From the NCBI GenBank assembly GCA_011947345.1, contig JAAVTG010000620.1:496001-560000 (forward strand): a stretch of 64,000 nt of DNA, read 5' to 3'. The number at the start of each line of letters is the position of its first letter. Position 1 is the stretch's first letter. Both the position numbers and the translations under genes were made by a program. Below the pieces are notes generated by a model. It worked only from the letters and a program-made list of their open reading frames with translations, made no database searches and was not told the origin of the DNA. This document shows positions 11,686 through 22,091 of the stretch, one piece after another. This stretch comes from Phytophthora quininea (Eukaryota; Oomycota; Peronosporomycetes; Peronosporales; Peronosporaceae).

Positions 11686-13208
11686 ATGCTTCCACGCGTC
11701 AGCTCGCAGGCGGCCAGCACGCTGCTGCTGCTGCTGCTCTTCTGCGTGTGCCTCTCATGCGCGCTGGGCGACTACGGCCCCAGAGACGCCGTGGTGGTCC
11801 TCACGGACAAGAACTTTGAGAAGGAGGTACTGCAGAGTCCCGACTACTGGCTCGTCGAGTTCTATGCGCCCTGGTACGGCCAAAGGCGACGACTACGAGA
11901 AGCTTGAATAGGGAGGACAGTGCTGACACTACTGCTGGTTATGATTGCTAGGTGCGGCCACTGCAAGAAGCTCGAGCCAGAGTACAAAAAGGCGGCCAAG
12001 AAGCTCAAGAAGCACGTACGTTGGGCAAATGGGACGATGCAACTGCAATTCACGCAGAGGTGGCTGACGTACCGTGCCGTTCCATTGTCTGCAGGCGCGA
12101 CTGGGAGTTGTGGACGCGACAGCGCAGCAGCAGCTCGCGCAAAAGTACCAGATCAAGGGCTTCCCCACCATCAAGGAGTTTGGCGCCAAGAAGAAGCGTC
12201 CGCGCGACTACCAAGGAGGACGCTCAGCGAACGACATTGTGCAGTACGTCAAGAACTCCCACGAGGCCAAGAAGCTTGGCGTGGGCGGCGCCAACATCCC
12301 TATGCTCGAGTACTCCAAGGTGCACACTTTTATCAACAAGAAGCTGCCGTCCGCCATCTTCTTTGGAACCCCCAAGAAGGGCAAGAAGGGCGCTGCCAAG
12401 ACGCCCAAGTGGCTTGAAGCTGTCGCTGAAAGCTTCATGGAGGGCAAGAAGAAGAAGAAACCTACGGTGCAGCTGGGCTTTGTGCCTGGGTCGGATGAGA
12501 AAATCGCCAGCCACTTTGGTCTCTCTAAAGACCAATTGCCCACCGTCATCTACGTCTACCCGGAGAATCAAAAGTATGTTGTGTCGGATGCGAGTCCCTT
12601 GGACGAAGCTGCTGCCAAGGAGTTCATTGTCAACGCTTTCGCGAACACTGAGACCGCCCAGGCCGACGAAACTTTGCCCACGGTCCCGCTGTTCCCGTCG
12701 CCTGAAGTTGCCAAGAAGAAACCGGTAGTTGCGCTAACAGAGCTGGATGCGAAGAATGTCCTTGATTGTGTGGGCAAGAGTGGACAAATGTGCGTTGTGG
12801 TGGCTAAGGAAGACACTAAACTGGTGCGCTCCTGGCCAAGAAATACCGTCGAGATCCGTTCACTTTCTCTTCAGCAAGCCTGATGCAGCGGCTTTCAAGG
12901 CCTTGGTTGGGTATACTGGTGGAGAGACCACGCCGGAGGTGGTTGTCGTCAAGCCTGGCCGTAAGGTTAAATATTCGGGTACGTTTGGGCTATACCTCCA
13001 TGTAGCACGCACATTAAGCTCTAACAGTGTCTTGTGTTTCTGCTCAGCTCTTACGGGCACCAATGATGAAAGCGCCGTGTCGGAGTTCCTAGACAAACTC
13101 CTGGACGGCTCCAGCTCGTTCTCGGTTCCTAGCGGCGACCTCACCGCTCTTCTTGAGTCTGGGCTATCTGGGGCCCCCACCGACGCTCCAGCGCATGAAG
13201 AGCTGTAA
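11686..13208 (+). CDS. Protein disulfide isomerase
   Basis: The ATG at 11686 opens a signal peptide (SSQAASTLLLLLLFCVCL...ALG). The first thioredoxin domain has the catalytic CGHC, with its Trp codon split by an intron at 11874-11951. Further introns lie at 12016-12094 and 12979-13047. A second thioredoxin-like part (about 12330-12640) has no CxxC. A third region follows, and the end is acidic (APAHEEL) without a clear KDEL. The enzyme should oxidise and shuffle disulfides in the endoplasmic reticulum, fitting a genome rich in secreted Cys-rich proteins. The frame slips twice near 12825 and 12865 by one missing base each; restoring them gives the expected FTF-x-FSKP passage. Length is about 430 residues after splicing. 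Confidence 0.88.
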
Positions 13209-13315
13209 GGCAACCGGATCCCAGAGACGACGTCGGCCCTGGAGTGCATATTCTCAACAAAACACACCGCCCCAGCTCGATAATGAAGAAGCAACTGTGT
13301 GTTTTCTACTTCTAC

Positions 13316-14281
13316 CTACTGCGAAATCGAATTGGAGCGTTTAATACGCAGGAGCGATCCCACCTCCTCGTCCATGGCTTTATACGCTGGGATGGTGTCT
13401 GCTCGCTCGCAGTAGGCGTTCTTCGGCAGCACGTAGGCAAAGCAGCGCACCAGATCCTTCGAGTCGTGCTTCTCCTCCGCCAGCGACAGGGACGCTGCCA
13501 GCTCCTGCTTGGGCTTGGCCTTGTCCCGCACACTCTCGGGCAGCGCTTCGCTTCCTCGGAACTGACGCCGCACCAGATGCGGCACCAGGTCCGCCTTGAT
13601 GCTGGCAATGTACTTCTTCTCCTGCAGGAGGTCCAGCACCCAGTGCGAGAAGATGTAGAAGTGCGCGTCGTACAGGTCCGAGTGCAGCACAAAGTTGCTG
13701 CGCCTCTTGAGCAGGCTCTTGGCAACGTACAGATCCTCGTTCATGTGCACGGCCTGAGAGACGAGCACCACGCGGTTCTCCTCATCGCGCTGGCCTTCCA
13801 CGAGCGCAATGCAGTCCGTCATGTCCTTGTCCCTGCGAGGCTTCTCGTCCTTAGTCTTCTTGGGTGTATCTTGCTTGAGCAGCATCGTGACGCTGGCGTC
13901 GTGGATGCGGTGGAAGTCGGCTACGTTGTGCAGCACCACGTCCGTCACCAGGTCGCCGGCCAGCACGATGAAATCGCGCTTGATCTTGTCCGCCACTTCC
14001 CGCAGCGCATCGGCTGTCTCGGTGTTGTCGGTCACCTGGCACAGCTCCACGTGGATCTTGCCGTCGAACTCGCGGGTCAAATAGTCCTGCAGGGCCGGCA
14101 GCAAGTCCGGCACGGTGAGCACCAGCACTTCGGTGAAGCCAGAGGTCTCCAGTAGGTGCAGCTGGTACCACAGCAGCGGCTTGTTGTTGGCGGGCAACAG
14201 CGCCTTGGGGGTCTCCTCGGTCAACGGGTACAGGCGGATGCCGCGGCCACCAGCCAGGATGATGGCCTGGAACTCGGCCAT
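13316..14281 (-). CDS. EIF2B3: Translation initiation factor eIF2B gamma subunit, short form
   Basis: The start at 14281 gives MAEFQAIILAGGRGIRLYPL, a nucleotidyltransferase-type N-terminus, followed by ETPKALLPANNKPLLWYQL, FIVLAGDLVTDVVLHNVADF and DAHFYIFSHWVLDLL, in the order seen in eIF2B gamma. eIF2B is the guanine exchange factor for eIF2 and controls translation under stress. The protein ends at 321 residues, shortly after RCFAYVLPKNAYCERADT, where the family usually continues with a left-handed beta-helix of roughly 90-100 residues. Only 107 bp separate its stop from the convergent disulfide isomerase stop, leaving little room for a hidden exon. An in-frame Met 17 codons upstream is also possible. 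Confidence 0.85.
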   Translation of the reverse strand: MAEFQAIILAGGRGIRLYPLTEETPKALLPANNKPLLWYQLHLLETSGFTEVLVLTVPDLLPALQDYLTREFDGKIHVELCQVTDNTETADALREVADKIKRDFIVLAGDLVTDVVLHNVADFHRIHDASVTMLLKQDTPKKTKDEKPRRDKDMTDCIALVEGQRDEENRVVLVSQAVHMNEDLYVAKSLLKRRSNFVLHSDLYDAHFYIFSHWVLDLLQEKKYIASIKADLVPHLVRRQFRGSEALPESVRDKAKPKQELAASLSLAEEKHDSKDLVRCFAYVLPKNAYCERADTIPAYKAMDEEVGSLLRIKRSNSISQ

Positions 14282-14545
14282 GCTTGGACTCCACTGATCT
14301 CGTGCGAAAACGTAACTGGTACACTGTACCAATACACTTTTTCACGACGTTTGATGAGCTCGGATGGGATCATGAGCAGCGACGAGGTGGTCACGAGTTG
14401 CGGTTTTGTGGAGTCCGTAGGGATGGTATTCACGCTCGCTGCGTTGCATCTGTAGGAAGGAGTGCTGCTGGAGGACGAGGTGCAGTTTGCAGCGTCTGGA
14501 GTTCGGTGGTTGGAGAGAGAAATTAACTGGCCTTGCTGCTAGAGT

Positions 14546-16433
14546 ATGGACGAAGTACACGACGTGGGGGGCTGCAAGTGAGGTGCGTGGTCTGCTTGAT
14601 GCTGCTTGGGAGGCGCCATATACTCAGTGAAAGGGTACGTTAGCGTGGACACGGCCGCGTCCTCACCACAAAAACGACGGCGTACGTTGTTGGACCGAGT
14701 TCCTAAAAGGCACGAAATGGTTTACCTGACAATGCGTTGCAGTTGGTGGTGCTTTGAACAGAAGTAGTGGCGACGAGGAGGAGGAGGACGACGACGATGA
14801 AGAGTCCAAGTCGAACTCGAGCAGTGATGACGACGACTTTGGTCTCAGGAAGGGCGTGCCTGAAGAGGAGTTTAGAACGGAGAGTCATGGGGACCAGACT
14901 CGAGTTTGGACGAAGACTCGGACGAGCCGCCGGAGATCCCAGGCAGCCCTATTGCGCAGGTTGGTTCATCTGTTTTGTTTTTAAGCTGAGTTGTTCTTTG
15001 GATGCTGGAGTATTGAATTTCTTTGATGCAGAAATTGCAATTAGGTCTCGACAGCGGAGGATTTAGTGCTAGGAGCGTGGATCCTTCCTCACCGACAGAT
15101 TCAGGTGGGAGCCGCCGCTGCTCCTCTGTCAATTTTGATGACGATGAATACGAGCACAAAGAAGCAGAGCAGCCGCGAGCAGCAGAATTCTACGCGTCGA
15201 GCACTTCCGAAGACGAAGACGAACTAGGCAGTGATGACGAACATAGGAACCGATTTCAGCTGCAGATGGAGAAAGTAGTCCTGACGAGGCCTAAGACAGC
15301 TGCGAAAGACCTCGAGAAATATCGGGACGCTGTACCGAATGATTTCTTCCAGCATTTCGAGGGTGATAGTGTGGCCGTTGAAACCAGCGTTTCTTCCTCG
15401 GGGTTTATCGATGACTCGGCTTACAGACCAGACCATTCTAGCATGAACAGCCCGCAGGTCTTGACGATTGAACATGATAACGATACTGTCCGGAACACGC
15501 AGCAGCAGCAGTATCAAGTAAATGTACCTCGAGATGTGGAAGAACTTTTCAACGTGGGTAGTATGCTGTTGGGTTATCTATCTTTATCGGAAATACTCAC
15601 CATTGGCATCTTTTGTGCGGTGCCTAGCTGGTAGATGTCTACACACCTGAGGACTTTGAGATCGAGACCCAACTGGAGCCTTTTCTTCCTGAGTTTATCC
15701 CGTCTGTGGGCCTTCCCTTCGACGGAATTCAGGTTTGTGCATTTGGCTGCGAATTTTCGGAGAGGAAGTAGCTTACCGAGTTTTTATCAGATCCCAAGGC
15801 CAGATGGCAAAGACACCAACCTTGGCGTTGAAGTGCTGCGAGAGCCGTCAGGACAGAAAAATGTCGCGGAGCTGGAGTTGTTGCTGCAAGTGAGCATGAC
15901 CAGCCAGAACAAACTCCGCAGCAGACATGAGGTAGTTCGAAGTATCGAGCAGGCTGCCCATAGACCCCAAGAAATCGACCAGTGGATTGCCAGTGTCGAA
16001 AAGGTGCAGCGCTCGAAGCCCATGACACATGTGAACTACAAACGGCCGATGCCACCAATCGCCCGGCTGATCGAGTTTTGGCCGGAAGCGTTTGAGGATT
16101 TTCTGGCGTCTCGTGGCGAAGCGATACCGGCTTTGTCTGAGCTGGACGCGAGTCTGAAGGAGTTGGTTCAACTCGTGTGTGTGCTGCTGGACATACCTGT
16201 CTACGAGGGTAGCTACACGCAGTCGTTGCATGTGCTTTTGTCGTTGTACCTTGAAATCAAGGCTTATGAACGAGACGCTCAAGGTTCACAACGATAGCTC
16301 ACGTTGCTTCTCTCATGTTGTATTGTCTCGACCTTCATCACTTGTCTGCACAGGAATGAAAGAGGTGGGATTTACTTTTACGCGTCTGCGAATGTCCCCG
16401 GCCAAGAACGACTCGGACGATCCGGATTTGTGA
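14546..16433 (+). CDS. IFT46: Intraflagellar transport protein IFT46
   Basis: IFT-B complex subunit needed for flagellar assembly. Proposed exons: 14546-14577, 14762-14959, 15032-15553, 15628-15732, 15791-16283, 16354-16433. The N-terminus is strongly acidic (DEEEEDDDDEES). The family core is clear: VPRDVEELFN joined to LVDVYTPEDFEIETQLEPFLPEFIPSVG in two pieces, then IPRPDGKDTNLG, IDQWIASVEKVQRSKP, YKRPMPPIARLIEFWP and DIPVY..QSLHVLLSLYLE. The joins at 15554-15627 and 15733-15790 restore family sequence exactly, so they are firm; the first 184-bp intron and the last exon are less sure. One missing base near 14880 must be restored to read EESWGPDSSLDEDSDEPPE. The last exon overlaps the antisense 3' exon of the next gene by 56 bp. 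The gene implies a flagellated stage. Confidence 0.85.
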
Positions 16434-17076
16434 CGCGATCAAGCTTGTTGCACGTGGTGATGTCCGATGAGAAGAACGGCGTCTCCGTCTGAACAAGAGC
16501 GTGTGTAGTGGTTAGCGCCGAGGACGTTCAAGTCAAACGCATAGCACTCACCGTCGGGCACTGGAAGTTGAGCACATAGGGGCATTTCCGGACGACATCT
16601 TCGCAGATCGACAGACATGTGCGGTAGCGGCCAGTGGTGCCTTCAACGCAAGTTGAGGCTGTCGTTTTGCCAGCAGTACTGACGGATGCAGTCGAGGAGT
16701 CGGGGAACGGGTAAGTGCATTGCTCTGTGTGGAACTGCGTCTTGTCGGCCCCGCACTTTTGGAATTTGGTGCTGCAGACCCAGTACTTGTAGGCGTCTCG
16801 ACAGTCATCGCATCCGTAGACACTGTACTTGGCGTGGCATCCGAACCGCTGCAGCACAATGTCCACGTTGCGGTAGTAGAAATCCGCCTTGGCGTCAAAC
16901 ATCGCACCCGTGGGGTCGTCTGCGTCGACCACCGCCGTGTAGTCGACCATGGAGCAAAACGACAGTGATCCCTTTGGGATGGATCGACACACGGGGTTGG
17001 TCGGTTCCTCTCCGTCCGCCAGTACGGCAAGACAGATAGCTGAGCCCAGCATCACTGCACGAGCGATTGACAGCAT
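16378..17076 (-). CDS. Secreted Cys-rich domain protein, Mid1/NALF-like
   Basis: Exons 17076-16552 and 16488-16378 with a 63-bp intron (GTGAGT...TTCAG) encode about 211 residues. A signal peptide (MLSIARAVMLGSAICLAVLA) is followed by a Frizzled-like Cys-rich domain: NPVCRSI, DIVLQRFGCHAKYSVYGC, CDDCRDAYKYWVC and finally CLSICEDVVRKCPYVLNFQCP. That order is the one shared by yeast Mid1 and animal NALF (FAM155) proteins, which bind the extracellular face of four-domain cation channels. A role as a channel accessory subunit is inferred from the family; no partner gene is in the window. The 3' exon overlaps the IFT46 3' exon in antisense. Confidence 0.7.
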
Positions 17077-17156
17077 GGTGCTGGTTGATGCAGTCTTAAT
17101 AAGCGACGTGAAACTGCTAAGGATAGTTTCTATTGTCTGCGGTTTGTGGTCTTGCG

Positions 17157-17345
17157 CTACTGCCGATACTTTGTGAGTCCTGGCGTGTAGGTTCCGTTGA
17201 CTTTTCGATAGTGTGCGCGGAACAGCATGCCGATGATGAAGAAGAGCGGGAAGAGCACTGCGAACACGAACTGGACGAGCAAGGTGTCTCGGAACTCCCG
17301 CATGCGTTCTTTCGGCTTGTGCGGTACGATTCGTGACATCCCCAT
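17157..17345 (-). CDS. Small single-pass membrane protein
   Basis: Single-exon ORF of 62 residues. A basic N-terminus (RIVPHKPKERMREFRD) precedes one strongly hydrophobic segment (TLLVQFVFAVLFPLFFIIGM) and a short basic tail ending TYTPGLTKYRQ. This composition looks coding, but I do not recognise the family. It lies 80 bp upstream of, and on the same strand as, the Mid1/NALF-like gene. A second Met two codons in could be the start. Confidence 0.5.
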   Translation of the reverse strand: MGMSRIVPHKPKERMREFRDTLLVQFVFAVLFPLFFIIGMLFRAHYRKVNGTYTPGLTKYRQ

Positions 17346-18143
17346 GGCCGTGGTGTGGTGCTCTTCGAGGGCGGAAATGGGAAAGTGACTGGTGACTCGA
17401 GCTGTAGATCGATTGGGACATGCACGAGTTCACCTACGGCTTTTATATGTCGGGCGCTAGCCATTTCCTACTTGATTGATGCATGGATTTGTGCGCTCAT
17501 GTTGCAGGAAGAAAATAGTCTCAACGGATACGGGGTGGTCGCACTCAGCCAGCAAACACTTCCTGGTAAAATGCCGGCAGCATCCAATCCTCAAGTTTGT
17601 TGGCTACGGCGCGATATCCCCTGCGGTAGATCGTCGCGGCGTTAAACTCGGTTTGGCCTCCTGACGACCGTCGATCATGCCATCGTCCGCCGTGGCGAAG
17701 ACTGCAACGGGCAGGACCTCACGTCGTCCTGACTGTGGGCCACGGCCCACAGTCAGCATTACCACGGCGTCGGCTGTCCGCATGGAGATCACTCGTGCTG
17801 CGATCTCGCAGCAGTCTCGGGATGCAGCACTCAGCCACAAACGCCTCCTCTGCGTTTCCCCAGCAGTTCAGCGCCGACATCCTTTCATCTGTCTGTCGTC
17901 GCCTCAGTCTCCGCTACTTCCCATTCTGATGGTGCTGTCACCGTCGTCCAGCTGGGCCCCGAGAAACCCTACGCAGCCAGCTGGACGGCGCCGATCGCCG
18001 CCCGAATCCGTAAAGTCTGGCCGCCACCGTCAGAATCGGGCTGTCCTATGCTGAACGGAGCTCGGGCCGATCTGCAGTCTTCATTTCACCGCCTCGACCA
18101 AGACAGCGCCGTCCCGACGACCGTTGAACAGGAGACATTCGCT
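17346..18143. other. Intergenic with a long palindrome
   Basis: No gene was recognised. ORFs here have random-looking composition. It contains the 28-bp inverted repeat listed separately at 17729-17756. CTTCATTTCACC at about 18081-18092 is a possible initiator for the next gene. Confidence 0.4.
17729..17756. repeat. Perfect 13-bp inverted repeat with a 2-bp centre
   Basis: CTGACTGTGGGCC, then AC, then GGCCCACAGTCAG. The arms are exact complements. It could form a cruciform or bind a dimeric factor. There is no adjacent poly-T or gene end that would make it a terminator. Confidence 0.8.
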
Positions 18144-18605
18144 ATGCTGTCCGCCGTCAAGATTGCTGTGGCCGCGGCCGCGTTCGCGCAGACGGTGTCG
18201 GCCTACTCGAGCTACATGGCGCTCATCCCGAACGGCGAGAACATCGGCAAGTCCCTAGGCCACACCGCCACGGGCTACACAGACTTCGGCACGCTCTTCT
18301 CGGACGACGGCACCGAGTGGGCCAAAGTGTGCAAGCAGACGTGGCCCGGCGGCTCGGTCACGTGCGGCGAGGCCCTGGGCGACCCGTGCTGCACGTGGGC
18401 CGGATCAGGCGACCCGGACTACAAGTTGTCAGAGCCCAACACGGACGGCACCACGTGCGCGTCCGGCGGCGGCACCTCCACAGCAGGGAGCACCGCGGCC
18501 AGCACCACCAGCACGGCCGCTAGCGGCACCACAGACGCGGCGAAGAGCAACTCTACCGCCAGTGCCGGCACCGCCGGCACGGGGGACGGATCGTACTGCG
18601 AGTAA
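18144..18605 (+). CDS. Secreted temptin-domain protein (temptin 1, divergent)
   Basis: 153 residues in one exon, no frameshift. A signal peptide (MLSAVKIAVAAAAFAQTVSA) is followed by a temptin-like Cys domain: LIPNG, GKSLGH, FGTLFSDDGTEWAKVC, GEALGDPCCTWAGSGDPD. The C-terminal third is Ser/Thr/Ala-rich and probably heavily O-glycosylated, ending GDGSYCE. It is the most divergent and the most upstream member of the temptin group spread to 31 kb. Temptin was first described as a mollusc pheromone component; in oomycetes the role is not known to me. Confidence 0.8.
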   Translation: MLSAVKIAVAAAAFAQTVSAYSSYMALIPNGENIGKSLGHTATGYTDFGTLFSDDGTEWAKVCKQTWPGGSVTCGEALGDPCCTWAGSGDPDYKLSEPNTDGTTCASGGGTSTAGSTAASTTSTAASGTTDAAKSNSTASAGTAGTGDGSYCE

Positions 18606-19722
18606 ACCAAGCGTTCCTTTACTACTAGACGGACGGTGGACGCGTCATCGCCATCGCTGGGGACAGTGAGCGAGGACGTATCCGCGTAGTTGTGTACGAC
18701 GAGACAGCGGTACCAAATGTGAAGCTGCCCCGCCCCCTTTCGATGTGTTTTTAACAAGTATAATGCGTTCGACCCTCTCCGTTTGGTGCATGGACTCCTT
18801 TGCTTCCGCTGTTGGTGCTGCCCTAGCTACTAGAACATAAAGGTGTGTTCGAGCCCCAAATTTCCCCATCCAGGTAGATGAAGTGTACGATCAGCTTAGT
18901 TTTTGGTTTTGCGGTCATTCGCGTGTTTGGAACATGCCTTGCTCGGTGGTGGTTTGTCAAGGAACAGCACCAGAAGCGTTTTGGTGTCGAACCGTCAACT
19001 GGTAGATGATCATCCGCCACTTGGGCGTCGAGAAGAATGTATCCGCACTGACCGTGAATGAATCGGGACGCTAGCGAAAGCTAGTCATGGGGGTTGTAAC
19101 TTGTAGGACGGATCTCTTGTCGAGGAGCACTTCCTTTTTTCTTGGCGTTGCATTCGCGACGTGTGCCAAACAATTGAATCGCTTGAAGCCGCCTGGAATC
19201 ACTTCTCTGCATTGCAACTTCGCGAAGTTCGCGTGGGGGCTGCCATCCTAATAGGATTCCTGTAGATCTGCTCGTGCATGAGGCCCAAACCGCAATCACA
19301 CAAAGCGGCAAACTCGGGGCAGCCCAGTAGAGTTTGCAGCTCTCAACTATAAAGCTGTGTTCGACAAACCGTCGGTGCGTCTCCGATAGGTATTTCTCAA
19401 GCCGCTGCGTCGGTTCCTCAGTGTGAAGCGCGGCAGCATCGAAATCGCCTTCCACACAACGTAACGGGGCCTGCTTCTGGATTCCATGCGCTTTCGGGAC
19501 ACCAAGCGCGCTGATCGTTGCATACAGCAAGTCTATCTAACGGCGCCTGGAATCCCATCGCAAGATAAGTACAATCCCACACACCGTTCTTTCGGCCAAA
19601 ACTCTAGAGGGTTGAACGAAGGCAATGCGTGACCATTGCGCCAGGACAGTGCTGCCGAGGTGGTCGCACATCTTGCCCCGTTCATTTGGTAATTGCCGCA
19701 GAGATATTAACGACATCGAGCC
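18606..19722. other. Intergenic, no gene seen
   Basis: Several ORFs up to about 150 codons occur, but none has a signal peptide, domain or biased composition. I see no repeats or transposon ends. Confidence 0.4.
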
Positions 19723-20660
19723 ATGGTCTCCGTAAACGTGTTGCGCTTGGTCGCTGTCGCGGCGTTGGCTGTCTGCGCGTCGGCGACGGCGTGGCACGTG
19801 AATTGGCGGCGTCCTCTTCTCCCGGTTCGCTTGCGTCTTCTTCCGCATCTGCCTCGGGCGAGTCCGCTACCAAAACGAAGACCAAGGCGCCAGAGACCGA
19901 CTCCATCAGCACAGATGAGTCGCTTGAGTCCGTGGTTGGCACAGTGAAGCCTTTCGCTGGGGCAGTGGGCAGCGAGAGTGCTAGTGGAGAAACGGACGGC
20001 AGCTCCAAGACCAAGAAGATCGACAGTGCTAAGACTAAGACGAAAAGTACGGACAACGGCACCGCGTCATCTTCCCGCGACGTTGATTCGAAGCTCTCCA
20101 AAAGCAAGACCAAAGCTAAAGACAAGAAGGATGGCAACGCTGTGTCTTCATCAACCGAGAACTTGCAATCGAATGCGTCAGCGTCGTCCTCTAGCCGCAA
20201 AGAGGTCAAACCAACAAAGACTACTAAGCCCTTGAAGAGCAAAACGGACAAGAGCAGCTGGGACGCCTCGAGTAGCGGCGAAAGCGGTGCGACTTCCTCT
20301 TCTGGTAGCAGCGAAACAACAAAATCCAGTAAATCCTCCAAGAGCAAGAAGGATACGAGCAGCTCCGAGTCCTCGGGCAGCGCTGCGACCAAGAAGTCGT
20401 CCGTCATGGATTCCAAGCAGATGCAGTCGTCAATCTACGAAACGACGGAAGAGCGCGAGGCAGACAAAGATGCTCGCCATAAGGCCCAAGCCGAGCGCAA
20501 GGCAAAGCGTGCCGCCGAAAAAGAGCAATGGCGAAAGATCAAAGCCCAGCAAAAGGCAGCCCAGAAGGCGGCAAAGAAGAATGCCGAGGCTAACGCGAGT
20601 GCTGCTCAATCCGCTGCCGGCTCTGGCTCCAGCAACGCGACCAACGCCACGCGAATGTGA
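19723..20660 (+). CDS. Secreted Ser/Lys-rich low-complexity protein
   Basis: The ATG at 19723 opens a signal peptide (MVSVNVLRLVAVAALAVCASATAW). A single missing base near 19800 then moves the reading into a long Ser/Thr/Lys-rich frame (repeated KTKTK, SKSKTKAKDKK, SSSGES) that ends in a charged helix rich in EREADKDARHKAQAERKAKRAAEKEQWRK-like heptads (about 20440-20590) and stops after NATNATRM at 20660. About 312 residues in all. No known domain. It could be a cell-wall or matrix component; that is inference from composition and secretion only. Confidence 0.6.
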
Positions 20661-20823
20661 TCGCTTGATTTTAGTGGAAACGCTGCATGCGTCGAAGCAA
20701 ATACATGGGGACTATGGTGTAAATGGAACAGTGTCGAATGCTCTTCTTGTCTTCGAACGTTACTACACAACAACAACAAGTACTGCAACTCTATGTACAC
20801 TCATGCAGGCATATCCGAGACGA

Positions 20824-21517
20824 TTAGTGACGGAAGAAGCCGTGGTGCTTGCCGCGACCACCCCAAGGTTTCACCTTGCACCCGCCTCCAGGACGAGGGA
20901 ACCAACCTGAGCCGGAATGATCCGACCACGATCCAGGAGAAACAGTGCCCGGCCCAGCAGGGGTGTCTGTTGTCGGGGTCACGCTGGGGGCGTCTGTGCC
21001 TGGAGTAGCCGTCGTCGCCGACGGCGAATGCGTTGAAGGTGCAGCGGTCGTGACCGCAGGCGTCTCTGTCGTCGGGGCGGCAGTCGTAGTCGACGGAGTA
21101 TCGGTGGCCGGGGAAACGGTCTCGCTGTGGGTGGATCCGCTGGCGGTTGTCGAAGCACCGGAACCCCGAGGTGCACACCGTCGCCTTGCCAGGGGTGGTC
21201 GTGAATGCCGTGACAGTGAAGTCCGGGGTGCTGCCCTTCTTCCACGTGCAGCACGGGTCACCGAAAGCGGCACCGTTTGTCATGGTCGAGCCTGGAAAGG
21301 TTTGAGCGCACAACGCAGCAGTCCAAGAATGTCCAGCGGAAGCAAAGATCTTGGCGAAGTCGGTGTTCTTCGAGCTGTCGTTGTCGGGGTGGCCGAGTTC
21401 TTGCGAGAAGAGACTTCCGTTGGGGAGTTCGTCGAGATACTTGGCGAGTCCCCACGCGGAGTCGGCGGTGGTGGCAATCACGAGAACGGTGGCCGTGAAA
21501 GCGACGCAGGTTTTCAT
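20824..21517 (-). CDS. Secreted temptin-domain protein (temptin 2)
   Basis: Signal peptide MKTCVAFTATVLVIATTADSAWG, then the temptin domain (ELPNGSLFSQELGHPDNDSS, HSWTAALC, TMTNGAAFGDPCCTWKKG). The mucin-like tail of Thr/Pro/Ala repeats (TTAAPTTETPAVTTAAPS) is read after a frame change at the GGGG run near 21166, best explained by two missing G or one extra. It ends with a basic Gly/Lys-rich tail (GGGCKVKPWGGRGK) and the stop at 20824. A likely core promoter is at 21561-21575. Confidence 0.75.
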
Positions 21518-21560
21518 CTTCGGAGCGGATGTTTCTTGTGGCAGTTGCGAAGCTCGAGGC

Positions 21561-21575
21561 GGATTGGAGAATGAA
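21561..21575 (-). promoter_or_regulatory. Oomycete initiator for temptin 2
   Basis: In sense orientation TTCATTCTCCAATCC, matching initiator TCATTCT followed by a CAAT-like flanking block, 44 bp upstream of the ATG at 21517. Confidence 0.55.
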
Positions 21576-22091
21576 GCTTGCTGTGGCGAATGAATACGAG
21601 AGCGGAGGCAGGAGCCTCCTCATTCACACTTGCTGTTGTACTACAGAGCTGGGGGGCAGCGAGAAGCTGTTGCTGCGGATCTTTCTGAGTACGTACACCG
21701 CCGGATTCTGGTGCGCACTGCAACCATTTCGCTGTTGGAGCTTTAGGAGTCGAAGTCTCAAGATGTAGTCAACTTTGCTCTGGACGTATCTTCAACGGTA
21801 AGGCCTCGTGCTTGATTTGGCGGACCGAGTCTGTGGTGAGCAGCGACATCGGTCGTGCTTGGTCTCCGTCTGGTTGGTGCTCGTTCTCACGGCGATTGCC
21901 CCGCTTAGCACTTTCGTGTCCTCGTCTTCAGCTTAGCAAACCAGCGTTGTTCGAAGTGCTGGCACTGCCTCTTGTCTTGAGATATCCGACGAAACCATTT
22001 GGGCGGACAGCAAAAGCAAAAGCTCAAGTTTATAGGAAACGATTATCTATTGATCACTGCTTCTCCATCTCACACACAAGTAATGGAGTGC

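Noticed and set aside
13244..14155. 303-codon ORF on the plus strand
   Set aside because: It is the antisense of the eIF2B gamma gene, has His/Val-rich shadow composition and no domain.
19682..20416. 244-codon Leu/Ser/Asp-rich ORF on the minus strand
   Set aside because: It is the mirror of the Ser/Lys-rich secreted protein and arises from its biased codons.
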